The notes under the pieces were generated by a model. The model searched no databases. It saw only the letters and a list, made by a program, of their open reading frames with translations, and was not told the DNA's origin. Shown piece by piece: positions 18,731 through 27,989 of a DNA stretch of 64,000 nucleotides; positions within the stretch are counted from its first letter, which is position 1; each line of letters opens with the position of its first letter. Source of the DNA: Marinobacter zhejiangensis (GTDB lineage: Bacteria > Pseudomonadota > Gammaproteobacteria > Pseudomonadales > Oleiphilaceae); the NCBI RefSeq assembly GCF_900114775.1, contig NZ_FOUE01000002.1, positions 310,001-374,000 on the forward strand, read 5' to 3'. The translations under genes were made by a program, and so were the position numbers.

Positions 18731-19732
18731 ATGAGCATGAGTGCAAAAGCAGTTCAGAAGCAGCGGCCAGCACTGCGCCTGGTTTCCACCAAGGGGCTCA
18801 GCCGGGACGAATGGTTGAGGGTGCGTAAGCAAGGCATTGGCAGTAGTGATGCTGCGGCAGCCGTGGGCATGAACCCTTATCAATCCCAGTTGGAACTCTG
18901 GATGGTCAAAACCGGCAGAGATGCTGGTTTGCCAAAACCGGATTCGGACGACCCAACTTCACCGGTTTACTGGGGGCACATACTGGAACCCATCGTGGCA
19001 GAACAGTACAGCCAACAGACCGGGCGAAAGGTGCGCCGGGTAAATGCGGTGCTGCAACACCCCGATCCGGACAAGTACTGGATGTTGGCCAACCTGGATT
19101 ACTCCGTTGTGGCGAATGAAGACGTGCAGATCCTGGAGTGCAAAACCGCCGGGGAGTTCGGGAGTCGTCTCTGGAAAGAAGGTGTGCCGGACTACATCCA
19201 GTGCCAGGTCCAGCACCAACTGGCGGTTACCGGTAAGCAGGCGGCAGACGTTTGTGTGCTGCTATGCGGTCAGGAGTTGAGGATCTACCGTATTGAACGG
19301 AACGAAGAGCTCATCGAAGCACTGTATGTGCTGGAACGCCAGTTCTGGGATTTCGTGGAAATGGATACGCCACCGCCAGCCGATGGCTCTGATTCTGCCG
19401 AACGAGCCTTGCGCCATCTCTATCCGGCGGATCAGGGCGAGACCCTGGACTTCAGTCAAAGCAAGGAATTGTCTGACGCCTTTGACGAACTGTTAGCCAT
19501 CCGCTCGGAAATGGAAGGCCTCAGATCCACCGAATCCCACCTGAAACAGCGGATCGAGAGCCAGATGGGCGAGGCGTCAAAGGCAACCTTCTCCAATGGC
19601 AGTGTGAGCTGGAGGTGCAGCAAAGATTCTGTTGGGCTCAACGTCAAGCAGCTACTGAAGGATCAGCCTCATCTACTGGACCAATACCCTCTTACCAAGC
19701 CGGGAAGCCGGCGATTCCTCATTCAAGCATGA
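18731..19732 (+). CDS. YqaJ-family viral recombinase (lambda-exonuclease-like nuclease)
   Basis: The 333-residue protein has WLRVRKQGIGSSDAAAAVGM near residue 30, the family's SSD motif, then VYWGHILEPIVAEQY and VQILECKTAG, which supply the acidic and lysine residues (E...D...ExK) of the PD-(D/E)XK exonuclease fold. The C-terminal third is a charged helical region. It would resect double-stranded DNA for recombination of the element. The ATG at 18731 has a second ATG two codons later; AAGGAAAT precedes both. Confidence 0.92.
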   Translation: MSMSAKAVQKQRPALRLVSTKGLSRDEWLRVRKQGIGSSDAAAAVGMNPYQSQLELWMVKTGRDAGLPKPDSDDPTSPVYWGHILEPIVAEQYSQQTGRKVRRVNAVLQHPDPDKYWMLANLDYSVVANEDVQILECKTAGEFGSRLWKEGVPDYIQCQVQHQLAVTGKQAADVCVLLCGQELRIYRIERNEELIEALYVLERQFWDFVEMDTPPPADGSDSAERALRHLYPADQGETLDFSQSKELSDAFDELLAIRSEMEGLRSTESHLKQRIESQMGEASKATFSNGSVSWRCSKDSVGLNVKQLLKDQPHLLDQYPLTKPGSRRFLIQA

Positions 19733-19795
19733 ACACCCCATTGGCTACGCGGGCGCGGCAAGTGCCCCGTGGCGCTTGTTCACAGGAGATTCACC

Positions 19796-20710
19796 ATGAT
19801 TAAAGGTTTAGCCATTACGCCTCCGGTGCTGGGGCGTATCAGTATAGGGCGGGTAATTGAAAAGAATGGTATCCGCCTGCCACAGAAGGACGACCAATTC
19901 ACCATTACATCCCAGATCCAGGAAAAGGGCGGATGGGTGCTACATCCACTGGATGAGTCGCTCAGAAAGGAGGCTCCGAACGGCAAGCTGCGAACCATCC
20001 CGGTCCGGATGCTGTTCAATGACGCGGACCTCAACCTGCGGGCTGAATACACCATGTTCGACAGGAAAAGCGGACGGCCCCTGTGTGTTGGCAACGGCGA
20101 CAGCTGCAAGCGCCTTACCCAATCAGGGGTTCAGTCATTGCCGTGCCCGGGGCCGATGCTTTGCGAGTTTGGTAAAGGTGGTTTGTGCAAACCCTTTGGG
20201 CGCCTGAACGTGAAGGTTGGCGAGGATGATGATTTCGGTACCTTCATATTCCGCACGACGGGTTACAACAGTATTCGGACCCTGGCGGCCAGGCTGAGTT
20301 ACTACCAGGCAGCCTCTGGTGGCCTGCTGGCGTATATGCCACTGGAATTAAAACTGCGAGGCAAAAGCACGACGCAAAGCCATCGTACGCCCATCTACTA
20401 TGTGGACCTGGTGATTAAAGAAGGAATGTCATTGCAGGAAGCGGTGGCCGAAGCCAGGGAAACGGCCAGGCAGCTAAAGGAAGAAGGTGTTGATCAGGCT
20501 GCATTGGACGCGGCCGGGAGGAAGGGGTTCGGTAATGCGCTGTCTGAATGTGATGAAGAGGAGGTGCGGGAGGTTCTTGAAGAGTTTTTCGCCCATACAG
20601 ATTCCTCAGCACAGAGCCATGCTAGCCGCATAACTGAAGCCGCTGAGATGGGGACCCTCAAGAAACAGTTGGGAAGAGATGGGGGAGGGCGGTTGGCTTC
20701 AGGGGTGTGA
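19796..20710 (+). CDS. Gp3-like / 'hydrolase or metal-binding' element protein
   Basis: The 304-residue protein begins MIKGLAITPPVLGRISIG at an ATG with a CAGGAG ribosome site; a GTG at 19769 is less likely. It has a possible metal site of four cysteines (CKRLTQSG, LPCPGPMLCEFGKGGLC, residues about 103-135) and the block TTGYNSIRTLAARLSYYQAASGG. The pattern matches proteins annotated on pseudomonad integrative elements and related to phage recombination directionality factors of the Gp3 type. Which of these functions applies here is uncertain. It follows YqaJ by 63 bases in the same direction. Confidence 0.7.
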   Translation: MIKGLAITPPVLGRISIGRVIEKNGIRLPQKDDQFTITSQIQEKGGWVLHPLDESLRKEAPNGKLRTIPVRMLFNDADLNLRAEYTMFDRKSGRPLCVGNGDSCKRLTQSGVQSLPCPGPMLCEFGKGGLCKPFGRLNVKVGEDDDFGTFIFRTTGYNSIRTLAARLSYYQAASGGLLAYMPLELKLRGKSTTQSHRTPIYYVDLVIKEGMSLQEAVAEARETARQLKEEGVDQAALDAAGRKGFGNALSECDEEEVREVLEEFFAHTDSSAQSHASRITEAAEMGTLKKQLGRDGGGRLASGV

Positions 20711-20764
20711 ATGTTATACCAAAGGGCGGAGACGGCAGGCTCTGGCAGCTCTACCAGGAAAAAG

Positions 20765-21016
20765 CTAACCTTCCGAAAGGTAGATCCGTTCCGCCGTTTC
20801 CCAGAGGTTGGATGGTTTGCAGGAAAGGGCATCTGCAATTTTCCAAACGGACACGATAGTTGCCTTTGCTGCGCCACGTTCAATACCTGACACAAACGAC
20901 CTGGCTAGACCGGCCTGATCTGCCAACTCCTCCTGGCTAAGGCCTATCTCGACCCTTCTGATTTTAACCGCCCGTCCAAATGCTTTTCCTAGCCTTGAGG
21001 CTTGCTCTGAATCCAC
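20765..21016 (-). CDS. XRE-family transcriptional regulator
   Basis: The 83-residue protein is a single helix-turn-helix domain: FGRAVKIRRVEIGLSQEELADQAGLARSFVSGIERGAA. It is convergent with the Gp3-like gene and lies near the start of the defence block. It may repress element or defence genes. No toxin partner is seen next to it. Confidence 0.9.
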   Translation of the reverse strand: MDSEQASRLGKAFGRAVKIRRVEIGLSQEELADQAGLARSFVSGIERGAAKATIVSVWKIADALSCKPSNLWETAERIYLSEG

Positions 21017-21223
21017 GGGTAAGCCCTTTTGGAGATGTTTGAAACCAAAAGAGTTTTACAAAGACCATGTGGACCATCCACGCTCGTTGAAGTACATTTG
21101 GGCCTCTATAGAGGTCTAAAAGGCTTTTATAGGTGTGATTTTGTGCAGTTTTAAGCTGACTGGATCTGGTCGGTGTTGGCGGAAGCTGCATCTTGGGAAT
21201 TTAGACAACATAAGGAGACCACT

Positions 21224-21415
21224 GTGTCCGTAGTAAAAACCATGTCGATTATTGGGATCGTATTTTTCTCGCTTTGCTTGATTTTGGTTATGGGATTTGC
21301 CGAATCCGATATCGAGGCTGCAATGGGGTGGGGGATGTTCGCTGCTCTATACGGGATTGGTTACTCAATCACTACCCTGGTCAAAGTAAAGAGTTCTGCT
21401 AATTCCCCCTCCTGA
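21224..21415 (+). CDS. Small two-segment membrane protein
   Basis: A GTG at 21224, seven bases after AAGGAG, gives a 63-residue protein with two hydrophobic helices (MSIIGIVFFSLCLILVMGF and MFAALYGIGYSITTLV). It has no signal cleavage site. Family and function are unknown. It stands alone before a lipoprotein gene at the left edge of the BREX operon. Confidence 0.6.
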   Translation: MSVVKTMSIIGIVFFSLCLILVMGFAESDIEAAMGWGMFAALYGIGYSITTLVKVKSSANSPS

Positions 21416-21565
21416 TGAGATGCCCTGCCAGGTGCGCTTCCGCGCCTGGCACTTGGTCGCCCAGATTAAGTGAAAATACCGAGAACAAGCTTCTATTTTG
21501 GGCACTCTGGGGCGAGGCTAGTGGCTAGCAAGGTAGCTAATAAAACTGAAAGCTGGAGACGTTTA

Positions 21566-21970
21566 ATGTTTAAACTCAGTAAATGTGCAGTAACAGCGGT
21601 ATTCCCAGTGCTCCTCGCGGGATGTTCTGGTGGAACTCTGGATTGTTCTGATGTGGTTACTAAAGAAACGGTCGTTGATATCGTCGTGAGCAACATCCAA
21701 ACGGCCGTATGGGGACGTGAAGCATTTGACCGTGAAATCTTGAGTAACTTTGATGTGACCAATATCAAAACACTCGGATATGACGATGCAACGGATCGGT
21801 ATCACTGTGCAGCTAGCTTGGATTTTGAGCTGAAAGGAAACCCGAAGTCCTTCGATATTGAGTATGTCAATTCCTATCTCGAAGAGGTGGGGGACACTGA
21901 AGTCGCTGTATATGACATTAACGATATCAAAGGAAAACTACTGTTCATGGTGGCGGCTACCGGTGGGTAA
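21566..21970 (+). CDS. Predicted lipoprotein
   Basis: Starting at the ATG at 21566 (after CTGGAGAC), the 134-residue protein has a lipoprotein signal: MFKLSKCAVTAVFPVLLAGC, with the lipobox LLAGC at residues 16-20. The mature part is acidic with two cysteines (LDCSDVV and YHCAASLD) and a folded appearance. It probably faces the periplasm. The family is not recognised. The longer frame from 21470 is unlikely because it would place the signal inside the protein. Confidence 0.7.
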   Translation: MFKLSKCAVTAVFPVLLAGCSGGTLDCSDVVTKETVVDIVVSNIQTAVWGREAFDREILSNFDVTNIKTLGYDDATDRYHCAASLDFELKGNPKSFDIEYVNSYLEEVGDTEVAVYDINDIKGKLLFMVAATGG

Positions 21971-22008
21971 CTACAACCCCAACTGCCTGATACGGGCTGG
22001 TATTAATA

Positions 22009-22043
22009 ACGGTGGATGCAGAAATGCTCCACCGTTTTTTTTT
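22009..22043 (+). terminator. Intrinsic terminator before the BREX operon
   Basis: CGGTGGA-T-GCA, loop GAAA, TGC-TCCACCG, then nine T (22035-22043). It isolates the lipoprotein gene from the BREX genes downstream. Confidence 0.85.
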
Positions 22044-22112
22044 GAGTTTTTTGTGAGGTCGCAGCCAAGCAGAACCCTTTATCGGTCCAACTCGAAATTA
22101 CAGCACAAAAAC

Positions 22113-22142
22113 TTTACAGTAAATTTTTTGAGGGGTAAATTT
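22113..22142 (+). promoter_or_regulatory. Candidate BREX promoter with a direct repeat
   Basis: TTTACA (22113-22118) and TAAATT (22136-22141) are 17 bases apart. GTAAATTT occurs at 22119-22126 and again at 22135-22142, so a repeat overlaps the spacer and -10. This could be the site where BrxR controls the operon. Confidence 0.45.
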
Positions 22143-22171
22143 GGCGTCATGATGATTTTACGAGGCTACAC

Positions 22172-23038
22172 ATGGCTGACGAAAAGCTTGAAGTTCTGCG
22201 TAGACTTAGAGCAATTGAATTGCTGGCCTACTGGGAGGGGCGGTTAGTAACCAATCGGCTGATGACTTGGTTTGGCATCAGCCGACAGCAAGCCTCTTCC
22301 GATATTAAGCGTTACATTAGCGCCCATAATCCGGGTTCCCTCTACCATGATCCTGGAATGAAGGGATACGTGCCTCAGGGCGACTTCCAGCCCGTCTTAA
22401 CCACAGGGCATATCAACGAATATCTGGATATGATCTCTGGTCTGGTCGGCGAATCTGTTGCAGTGACTCTGGAATCCGAAGATCACCTTGCTGCGGTCCA
22501 ATTGCCCGATCGTACGGTTCGACCGGAAATTGTCCGGGAAATACTGCGAGCTTGCCGATCGCAATCCAGTATAAAGATTCTCTACGCTTCAATGACAAAT
22601 CCAGTATGGAGCGAGAGAGTAATCTCTCCACATACCTTGGTTTACACCGGGTTCCGTTGGCATGTTCGGGCCTATTGCCATAAGCGTAGTGAATTCAGAG
22701 ACTTCATTTTGTCTAGGATAGACCGGACGCCCAAGTCTGCTTCCGATCCGGCCCCTGACTCTGTACAGGACGCCCTATGGCAAGAGCGTACCGTTATGAC
22801 GCTTGTGCCAAACCCGAAGCTGAACGATGGCCAGAAAGCGCTTGTCGAGAAGGATTTTGGAATGCCGGATGGGCGGCTCCAAATTTCGGTCAGGAAGGCT
22901 CTAGCCCACTATACGTTGCAGCGTTACCAGGCAGCGATAACCGTTGATGAAGCGGCCGATGAGTTCAAGTTTCCCATTGTCCTTCTGGACTCAGACCGAA
23001 AGAAACTGAGCCCCTATTTGTTTGGCTCAGAGCCATAG
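22172..23038 (+). CDS. brxR: BrxR, WYL-domain regulator of BREX
   Basis: The 288-residue protein has an N-terminal winged helix (LRAIELLAYWEGRLVTNRLM, then FGISRQQASSDIKRYI) and a WYL-type domain (residues about 125-200; SERVISPHTLVYTGFRWHVR and DFILSRI). BrxR proteins sit just upstream of many BREX operons and repress them. It precedes brxA by 12 bases. A ligand such as a nucleic acid or nucleotide signal is likely for the WYL domain but not shown here. Confidence 0.9.
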   Translation: MADEKLEVLRRLRAIELLAYWEGRLVTNRLMTWFGISRQQASSDIKRYISAHNPGSLYHDPGMKGYVPQGDFQPVLTTGHINEYLDMISGLVGESVAVTLESEDHLAAVQLPDRTVRPEIVREILRACRSQSSIKILYASMTNPVWSERVISPHTLVYTGFRWHVRAYCHKRSEFRDFILSRIDRTPKSASDPAPDSVQDALWQERTVMTLVPNPKLNDGQKALVEKDFGMPDGRLQISVRKALAHYTLQRYQAAITVDEAADEFKFPIVLLDSDRKKLSPYLFGSEP

Positions 23039-23050
23039 AGGAGACTGAGA

Positions 23051-23662
23051 TTGAAAGACCAGTTCCATTATGACAGTGACTTGGTTGGAGGCTCTCTCAT
23101 GGTGAGAGAGAGCCGTATTGTTGCTGGTTTGCTAATGGACGGCGTAACACCTGAGCAATGGGATGAGGCAATCCGCGTCGAGAACGTGTTGCAGAAACGT
23201 TCACCGGCCTCAGCAAAACGTAATGCGACAGCGATTCGTAAGCGGCTTGAGCGCCTGGAGCCTGCGTTCTGGCGAGCGCTTCGGGATGGCGATGATGAGC
23301 TGGCCACGCAGGTTGCCTTTTGTGCCGCGTTAGAGCGAAACCTGTTGTTGGTTGAGTTTATGGAAACGGTTCTCCGTGATGCTTATAGGTCGCGAGCCGA
23401 AAAGCTCGACGCCTTTGTGTGGACGGATTTTCTGGAAGACCGGTCGCATCGAGACCCTACGATTTGTGACTGGAAAGAAAGCACCAGGAAGAAAATGGGG
23501 CAGGTGGCGTTTCGTATGCTTGCGGAGGTGGGGTATCTAAAGAGCACCCGAACGCTAGAACTACAGCATGTTCTGGTACGGCCGGAGGTCAGGATCATGC
23601 TTGAAGAGCATTACAAACAGAGAATCAGGAAGTGCATGGAAGTGTCAGCATGGACGCGGTAA
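23051..23662 (+). CDS. brxA: BrxA (DUF1819), BREX protein
   Basis: The 203-residue protein starts at a TTG codon with a GAGGAGA ribosome site (23038-23044). It has the DUF1819 pattern: DLVGGSLMVRESRIVAGLLMDG, then NVLQKRSPASAKRNATAIRKRL, and FVWTDFLEDR. BrxA is a small DNA-binding protein of BREX type I. Its position between brxR and brxB is standard. The start codon is unusual and may limit its level. Confidence 0.92.
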   Translation: MKDQFHYDSDLVGGSLMVRESRIVAGLLMDGVTPEQWDEAIRVENVLQKRSPASAKRNATAIRKRLERLEPAFWRALRDGDDELATQVAFCAALERNLLLVEFMETVLRDAYRSRAEKLDAFVWTDFLEDRSHRDPTICDWKESTRKKMGQVAFRMLAEVGYLKSTRTLELQHVLVRPEVRIMLEEHYKQRIRKCMEVSAWTR

Positions 23663-23696
23663 GTGCATCAGCATTAGCCATTTTGGGATAGGCATT

Positions 23697-24272
23697 ATGG
23701 ATCAACGACTACACGACCGGTTGAATCAAATACCAGACAAGATACTTTCCTCTGAGTTTTTAAGTGGCAAAACCTTAGGAGGAGACCTCAGCTTCTGGAT
23801 ATTTGATTACGAGCCCGAGCAGGAGTTGGATGTTCGCGAGTACATTGAGTTCCTTGAAGTCATGCTGGCCAAAAAGCACAGCCATTTGAAGGTGGTTAAC
23901 ATCAATCTTCTCAAGTGCCTGGTCGGTTATCTTGCCGATCGCAACTTCGTTGATAAAGCCATAGAGATGCAGAAGATCAAAGGTGATGAGGCCTTGATGA
24001 AAGCCCTTAAAGGGCCGCTGCACATGGACAAATTCGCGCCTTACCTGACAGAAAAACATTCCGCTACCGAGCAGGACATCATCTTCATTACTGGAGTGGG
24101 TTCTGTTTGGCCGTTATTGCGAGCACACAACCTGCTAAACAGCCTTCATTCACTGTTGGGGCATAAGCCTGTCGTCCTGTTTTATCCCGGCCAATACAAC
24201 GGCCAGGCAATGAGCCTGTTCGGGAGAATACCCAGCAACAATTACTACAGAGCCTTCAGGTTGGTTCCGTAA
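23697..24272 (+). CDS. brxB: BrxB (DUF1788), BREX protein
   Basis: The 191-residue protein begins MDQRLHDRLNQIPDKI; the open frame reaches back into brxA but this ATG fits the family start. It contains LSFWIFDYEPEQELDVREYI and the C-terminal HKPVVLFYPGQYNGQAMSLFG typical of DUF1788. BrxB is required in type I BREX and thought to be part of the assembly with BrxC and PglZ. brxC follows after 45 bases. Confidence 0.93.
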   Translation: MDQRLHDRLNQIPDKILSSEFLSGKTLGGDLSFWIFDYEPEQELDVREYIEFLEVMLAKKHSHLKVVNINLLKCLVGYLADRNFVDKAIEMQKIKGDEALMKALKGPLHMDKFAPYLTEKHSATEQDIIFITGVGSVWPLLRAHNLLNSLHSLLGHKPVVLFYPGQYNGQAMSLFGRIPSNNYYRAFRLVP

Positions 24273-24317
24273 GCGATGGCGACCAATTAATAAGAATTTC
24301 AGGGGAATCAACACACT

Positions 24318-27300
24318 ATGAACATCAAAGAACTCTTTTTTAAGCCACTGGATCGCTCAATTAACGGCGTTGTTAAGGCTGACCAGGATGATGATGCCAC
24401 TGTTTACCAGGAGCTGGATGAATATGTGGTGACCAATGAGCTGGAGAAGCATTTTCGGGATTTCTTTCAGTCCTACGGTACCGATCTCAATGACCCATCC
24501 ATCGCTAACCGAGTGGGGGTGTGGATTTCTGGTTTCTTCGGTTCTGGTAAATCACACTTCCTGAAGACCTTATCCTATATTCTGGCCAACAAGGTGGCGC
24601 GGGATTCAGAAGGTAAGGAACGCAGCGCAGTAGAGTTTTTTGATGAACACAAGATCCGCGATGCTTTTATTCGTGCAGATATTGATAAAGCCGTAAGCGG
24701 TCATTCCGATGTCATTCTGTTCAATATTGACAGTAAGGCCAGCTCAAACGATGACGGCAACCCTATTCTCAACGTATTTCTACGAGTCTTCAATGAGCAC
24801 CAGGGTTTTAGCGGCGACCACCCGCACATCGCGCACATGGAACGTCATTTGGCCCAGAAAGGGGCCTATGAGACCTTCAAAACCGCATTTGAAGAATCCA
24901 GCGGTCTATCATGGACTGAAGAGCGTGACGGATATCAGTTCTATCAGGATGACGTAGAGAAGGCCATCTCCAAGGCATTGAACCTGTCACCAGATGCTGC
25001 CCATAAATGGTTTGAAGAATCCGAAGAGACGTTCAGCGTCTCCGTCGAAAACTTCTGTCACTGGGTCAAAGAGTACCTGGACGGTAAAGATCCGAAACAC
25101 AGGATACTGTTCCTGGTGGATGAAGTTGGTCAGTTTATTGGCAGTAATACCCGCCTGATGCTGACCTTGCAAACCATCACGGAAAACCTGGGCACTATCT
25201 GTAAGGGGCGTGCCTGGATCATAGTAACCTCTCAGGCCGATATGGACGCGGTATTGGGTGAACTGTCATCTTCCAAAGCCAACGATTTTTCCAAGATTGC
25301 CGGTCGCTTCAAGACCCGGTTGTCGCTGTCCAGCTCGAACACTGATGAGGTTATCCAGAAGCGCTTGCTGCGTAAGACTCCAGAAGCAGCGGACATGCTC
25401 AAGTCCGTCTTCGACCAGAAAGGCGATATTCTAAAGAACCAAATTACCTTCGATCGCTCCGGGCCTACGCTCAAAAACTTTGATGGTCCAGATAGCTTCG
25501 TCAATAACTATCCGTTTGCGCCTTACCACTTCCAGTTGGTACAGAAGGTTTTTGAGGAGATCCGTAAAGTCGGGGCCACCGGGGCGCACCTGGCTTACGG
25601 TGAACGGTCTATGCTGGACGCCTTCCAAATGGCCGCCAGCTCCATCGCCAAGGAAGAGGTTGGGGCTCTGGTACCCATGCACCGTTTCTATAGTGCCGTT
25701 GAGGGCTTCTTGGATACAGCCGTCAAACGCACCATCGATCAGGCCGGTGAAAATGCCACGCTGGACAGTTTCGATGTTCAGATGCTCCGCACCTTGTTCA
25801 TGATCCGCTATGTAGACCTGATCAAAGGAACTCTCGATAACCTGGTCACCCTGTCGATTGAGAAAATCGACGATGACAAGCTGGCGCTACGCAAACGTAT
25901 CGAGGAGAGCCTTCAGCGTCTGGAGAAGGAAAGCCTGATCACCCGTAATGGTGATGAGTTCCTGTTCCTGACCAACGAAGAGCGGGACATTACTCAGAAG
26001 ATTAAGGCTACTGACGTTGCCAGCTCGGAAGAAAACAAAGAACTGAGCAACCTGATTTTCAAAGACCTTCTGCGAGATACCAATAAATACCGGCATCAGC
26101 CCAACAAGATGGACTACAGCATTGGCCGGTACCTGGATGGACACACCCTGGACGGTAAGTATGAAGCTGACCTGAAAGTGGAAGTGGTGTCACCGCTGGA
26201 CACTGATTACAGCCAATACTCTGAGGCTGGCTGCATCAACAAAAGCGCAGAGGGCGAGGGTCAAATCCTTATTAAGCTGGGCGATGATAAGCAGTTCTTC
26301 AGTGAACTCCGCACCTGGCTGAAGACCAACAAGTTTATTCGTCTGAACGACGATGGTACCCAAGCGGACATTACCCGTATCTTGGCTGATCGTGGTCGGG
26401 AGAACCAGGAGCGTAAAAAGCGCCTGCGTGCCCGGATGGAAGACATGCTGTTGAAAGCGGATGTCTACGCTCTTGGTCAGCATCTTTCTCTATCTTCATC
26501 CAATGCACTTACCAAGCTTGATGAGGCCTGCCGCTACCTGCTGGAGAATACTTACACCAAGCTGAGCTATATCAAGGTCTACCAGCAAGACCCTTGGCGC
26601 GAGCTTAATGCCGTTCTGACCGTCGATGATATTGGACAAATGGGCCTGTCATTGGAAGGTGATGAGGGTAATCCAAAGGCAACCCGCGATGTTGAGCAAT
26701 ACATCGGGCTTAGGGCGACCGGGACCGAGCGTATCCTGCTTTCAGACATTGTTGAGCGTTTCGCGAAGCGACCGTATGGCTGGCCAGATGCTGAGATTTT
26801 GTTGATTGTTGGCCGTTTGGCTGCGGCTGGCCGGATCTCGTTCCAACTTGGGGGTGGAACGCTGCCTGTCAGGGAAGCGCTGGAGCCTCTCCAGAATACA
26901 CGCCGCCGCCGCGAAGTCTCAATTATCAAGAAACGCCAAACCGATGAGGCAGTGCTGAAGCAGGCGCGTAACCTGACTCAAGACCTGTTCTCTTCGATGG
27001 GACCTGCCACCGAGAAGGAGTTGTTCGAGTTTTACACTCAGCACTTCAGCAAGTGGCTGGCCAACCTCAAATCCTACAAGAGCAAAACCGATGTGGGCCG
27101 TTTTCCAGGGAAGACAGTGATTGAGCAGTCAATCCTGACTCTGGAGCGCTTGCTTAGTAATGATGATAGCTTCGATTTCTTCAAGCAGGTCGTGGATAAG
27201 AAGGACGATTATCTCGATCTGGAGGAGGATTACCGGGACATCCACGAATTCTTCAGTAACCAGATCCACACCTGGCAGCAGCTTCAGCAGGCACTTCGTC

Positions 27301-27977
27301 ACTTCGATAAGAACCGTCAGGCGTTGGAGAAGGAAGCGGAAGCCAGTAAGGCTTTGTCGGAACTGCAATCTATCGAATCAGCAGATACGCCTTACGGGAT
27401 GTTGCACAAAGTCGCTTCTCTGGTAAGCGCAGTAGAAACCGTCAACGAACGTCTGCTAACTGAAAAACGAACCCATGCCATTGAGCGAGTGGACGACAAA
27501 ATCAAACAGCTTGAAGGCGAGATCGCCAAGAGTGGGATTGGCTCACCTGAGCTGAGTAACCGGCTACTTCGTCCACTGCAACTGGTGAAAGCAGATTTAG
27601 AGACGGAGACCAGTATTGCCGGTATCTACATGCTGCAAACCGAAACAGCCACGGAACGCTTTGATGATGGTCTGTATGAGCTTGAGCGAGCGGTTCAGGC
27701 GGAGATTGAGCGCCGCGCCAAGGCAGAGCAGGCAGCGAAAGCTCAGCAAGCTGATCCAACCGGCGCAGATACGTCCACACCGATCCCGGATACAAAACCA
27801 GAGCCACCCGTTGCTAAGCCTAAACCTGTTGTCGAGGTGAATGTGTCCAGCGTCTACAACAAGACCTGTGAAGGTGTGTACCTGGAAACAGAAGAATCCA
27901 TCGACCAGTTTGTGGAGGCCCTCAAAGCTGAGTTGAAAAGCATTGTTCGCAATGAAAAGCGCGTGCGTATTCGCTAA
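24318..27977 (+). CDS. brxC: BrxC, BREX ATPase
   Basis: The 1219-residue protein is the expected length for BrxC. Walker A is GFFGSGKS at residues 72-79 and a Walker B-like RILFLVDEVGQF lies near residue 258. The C-terminal part has long coiled-coil-prone helices (about 1000-1120) followed by a Pro-rich linker (PEPPVAKPKPVVEV). It is the large ORC/AAA-like ATPase of BREX. Composition is uniform and codon use matches brxB and pglZ. pglX starts 12 bases later. Confidence 0.96.
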   Translation: MNIKELFFKPLDRSINGVVKADQDDDATVYQELDEYVVTNELEKHFRDFFQSYGTDLNDPSIANRVGVWISGFFGSGKSHFLKTLSYILANKVARDSEGKERSAVEFFDEHKIRDAFIRADIDKAVSGHSDVILFNIDSKASSNDDGNPILNVFLRVFNEHQGFSGDHPHIAHMERHLAQKGAYETFKTAFEESSGLSWTEERDGYQFYQDDVEKAISKALNLSPDAAHKWFEESEETFSVSVENFCHWVKEYLDGKDPKHRILFLVDEVGQFIGSNTRLMLTLQTITENLGTICKGRAWIIVTSQADMDAVLGELSSSKANDFSKIAGRFKTRLSLSSSNTDEVIQKRLLRKTPEAADMLKSVFDQKGDILKNQITFDRSGPTLKNFDGPDSFVNNYPFAPYHFQLVQKVFEEIRKVGATGAHLAYGERSMLDAFQMAASSIAKEEVGALVPMHRFYSAVEGFLDTAVKRTIDQAGENATLDSFDVQMLRTLFMIRYVDLIKGTLDNLVTLSIEKIDDDKLALRKRIEESLQRLEKESLITRNGDEFLFLTNEERDITQKIKATDVASSEENKELSNLIFKDLLRDTNKYRHQPNKMDYSIGRYLDGHTLDGKYEADLKVEVVSPLDTDYSQYSEAGCINKSAEGEGQILIKLGDDKQFFSELRTWLKTNKFIRLNDDGTQADITRILADRGRENQERKKRLRARMEDMLLKADVYALGQHLSLSSSNALTKLDEACRYLLENTYTKLSYIKVYQQDPWRELNAVLTVDDIGQMGLSLEGDEGNPKATRDVEQYIGLRATGTERILLSDIVERFAKRPYGWPDAEILLIVGRLAAAGRISFQLGGGTLPVREALEPLQNTRRRREVSIIKKRQTDEAVLKQARNLTQDLFSSMGPATEKELFEFYTQHFSKWLANLKSYKSKTDVGRFPGKTVIEQSILTLERLLSNDDSFDFFKQVVDKKDDYLDLEEDYRDIHEFFSNQIHTWQQLQQALRHFDKNRQALEKEAEASKALSELQSIESADTPYGMLHKVASLVSAVETVNERLLTEKRTHAIERVDDKIKQLEGEIAKSGIGSPELSNRLLRPLQLVKADLETETSIAGIYMLQTETATERFDDGLYELERAVQAEIERRAKAEQAAKAQQADPTGADTSTPIPDTKPEPPVAKPKPVVEVNVSSVYNKTCEGVYLETEESIDQFVEALKAELKSIVRNEKRVRIR

Positions 27978-27989
27978 GGAAGTAATCAC

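Noticed and set aside
20765..21016. XRE regulator as antitoxin of a HipAB-type pair
   Set aside because: Its neighbours are the Gp3-like protein and a small membrane protein; no HipA-like kinase is present.
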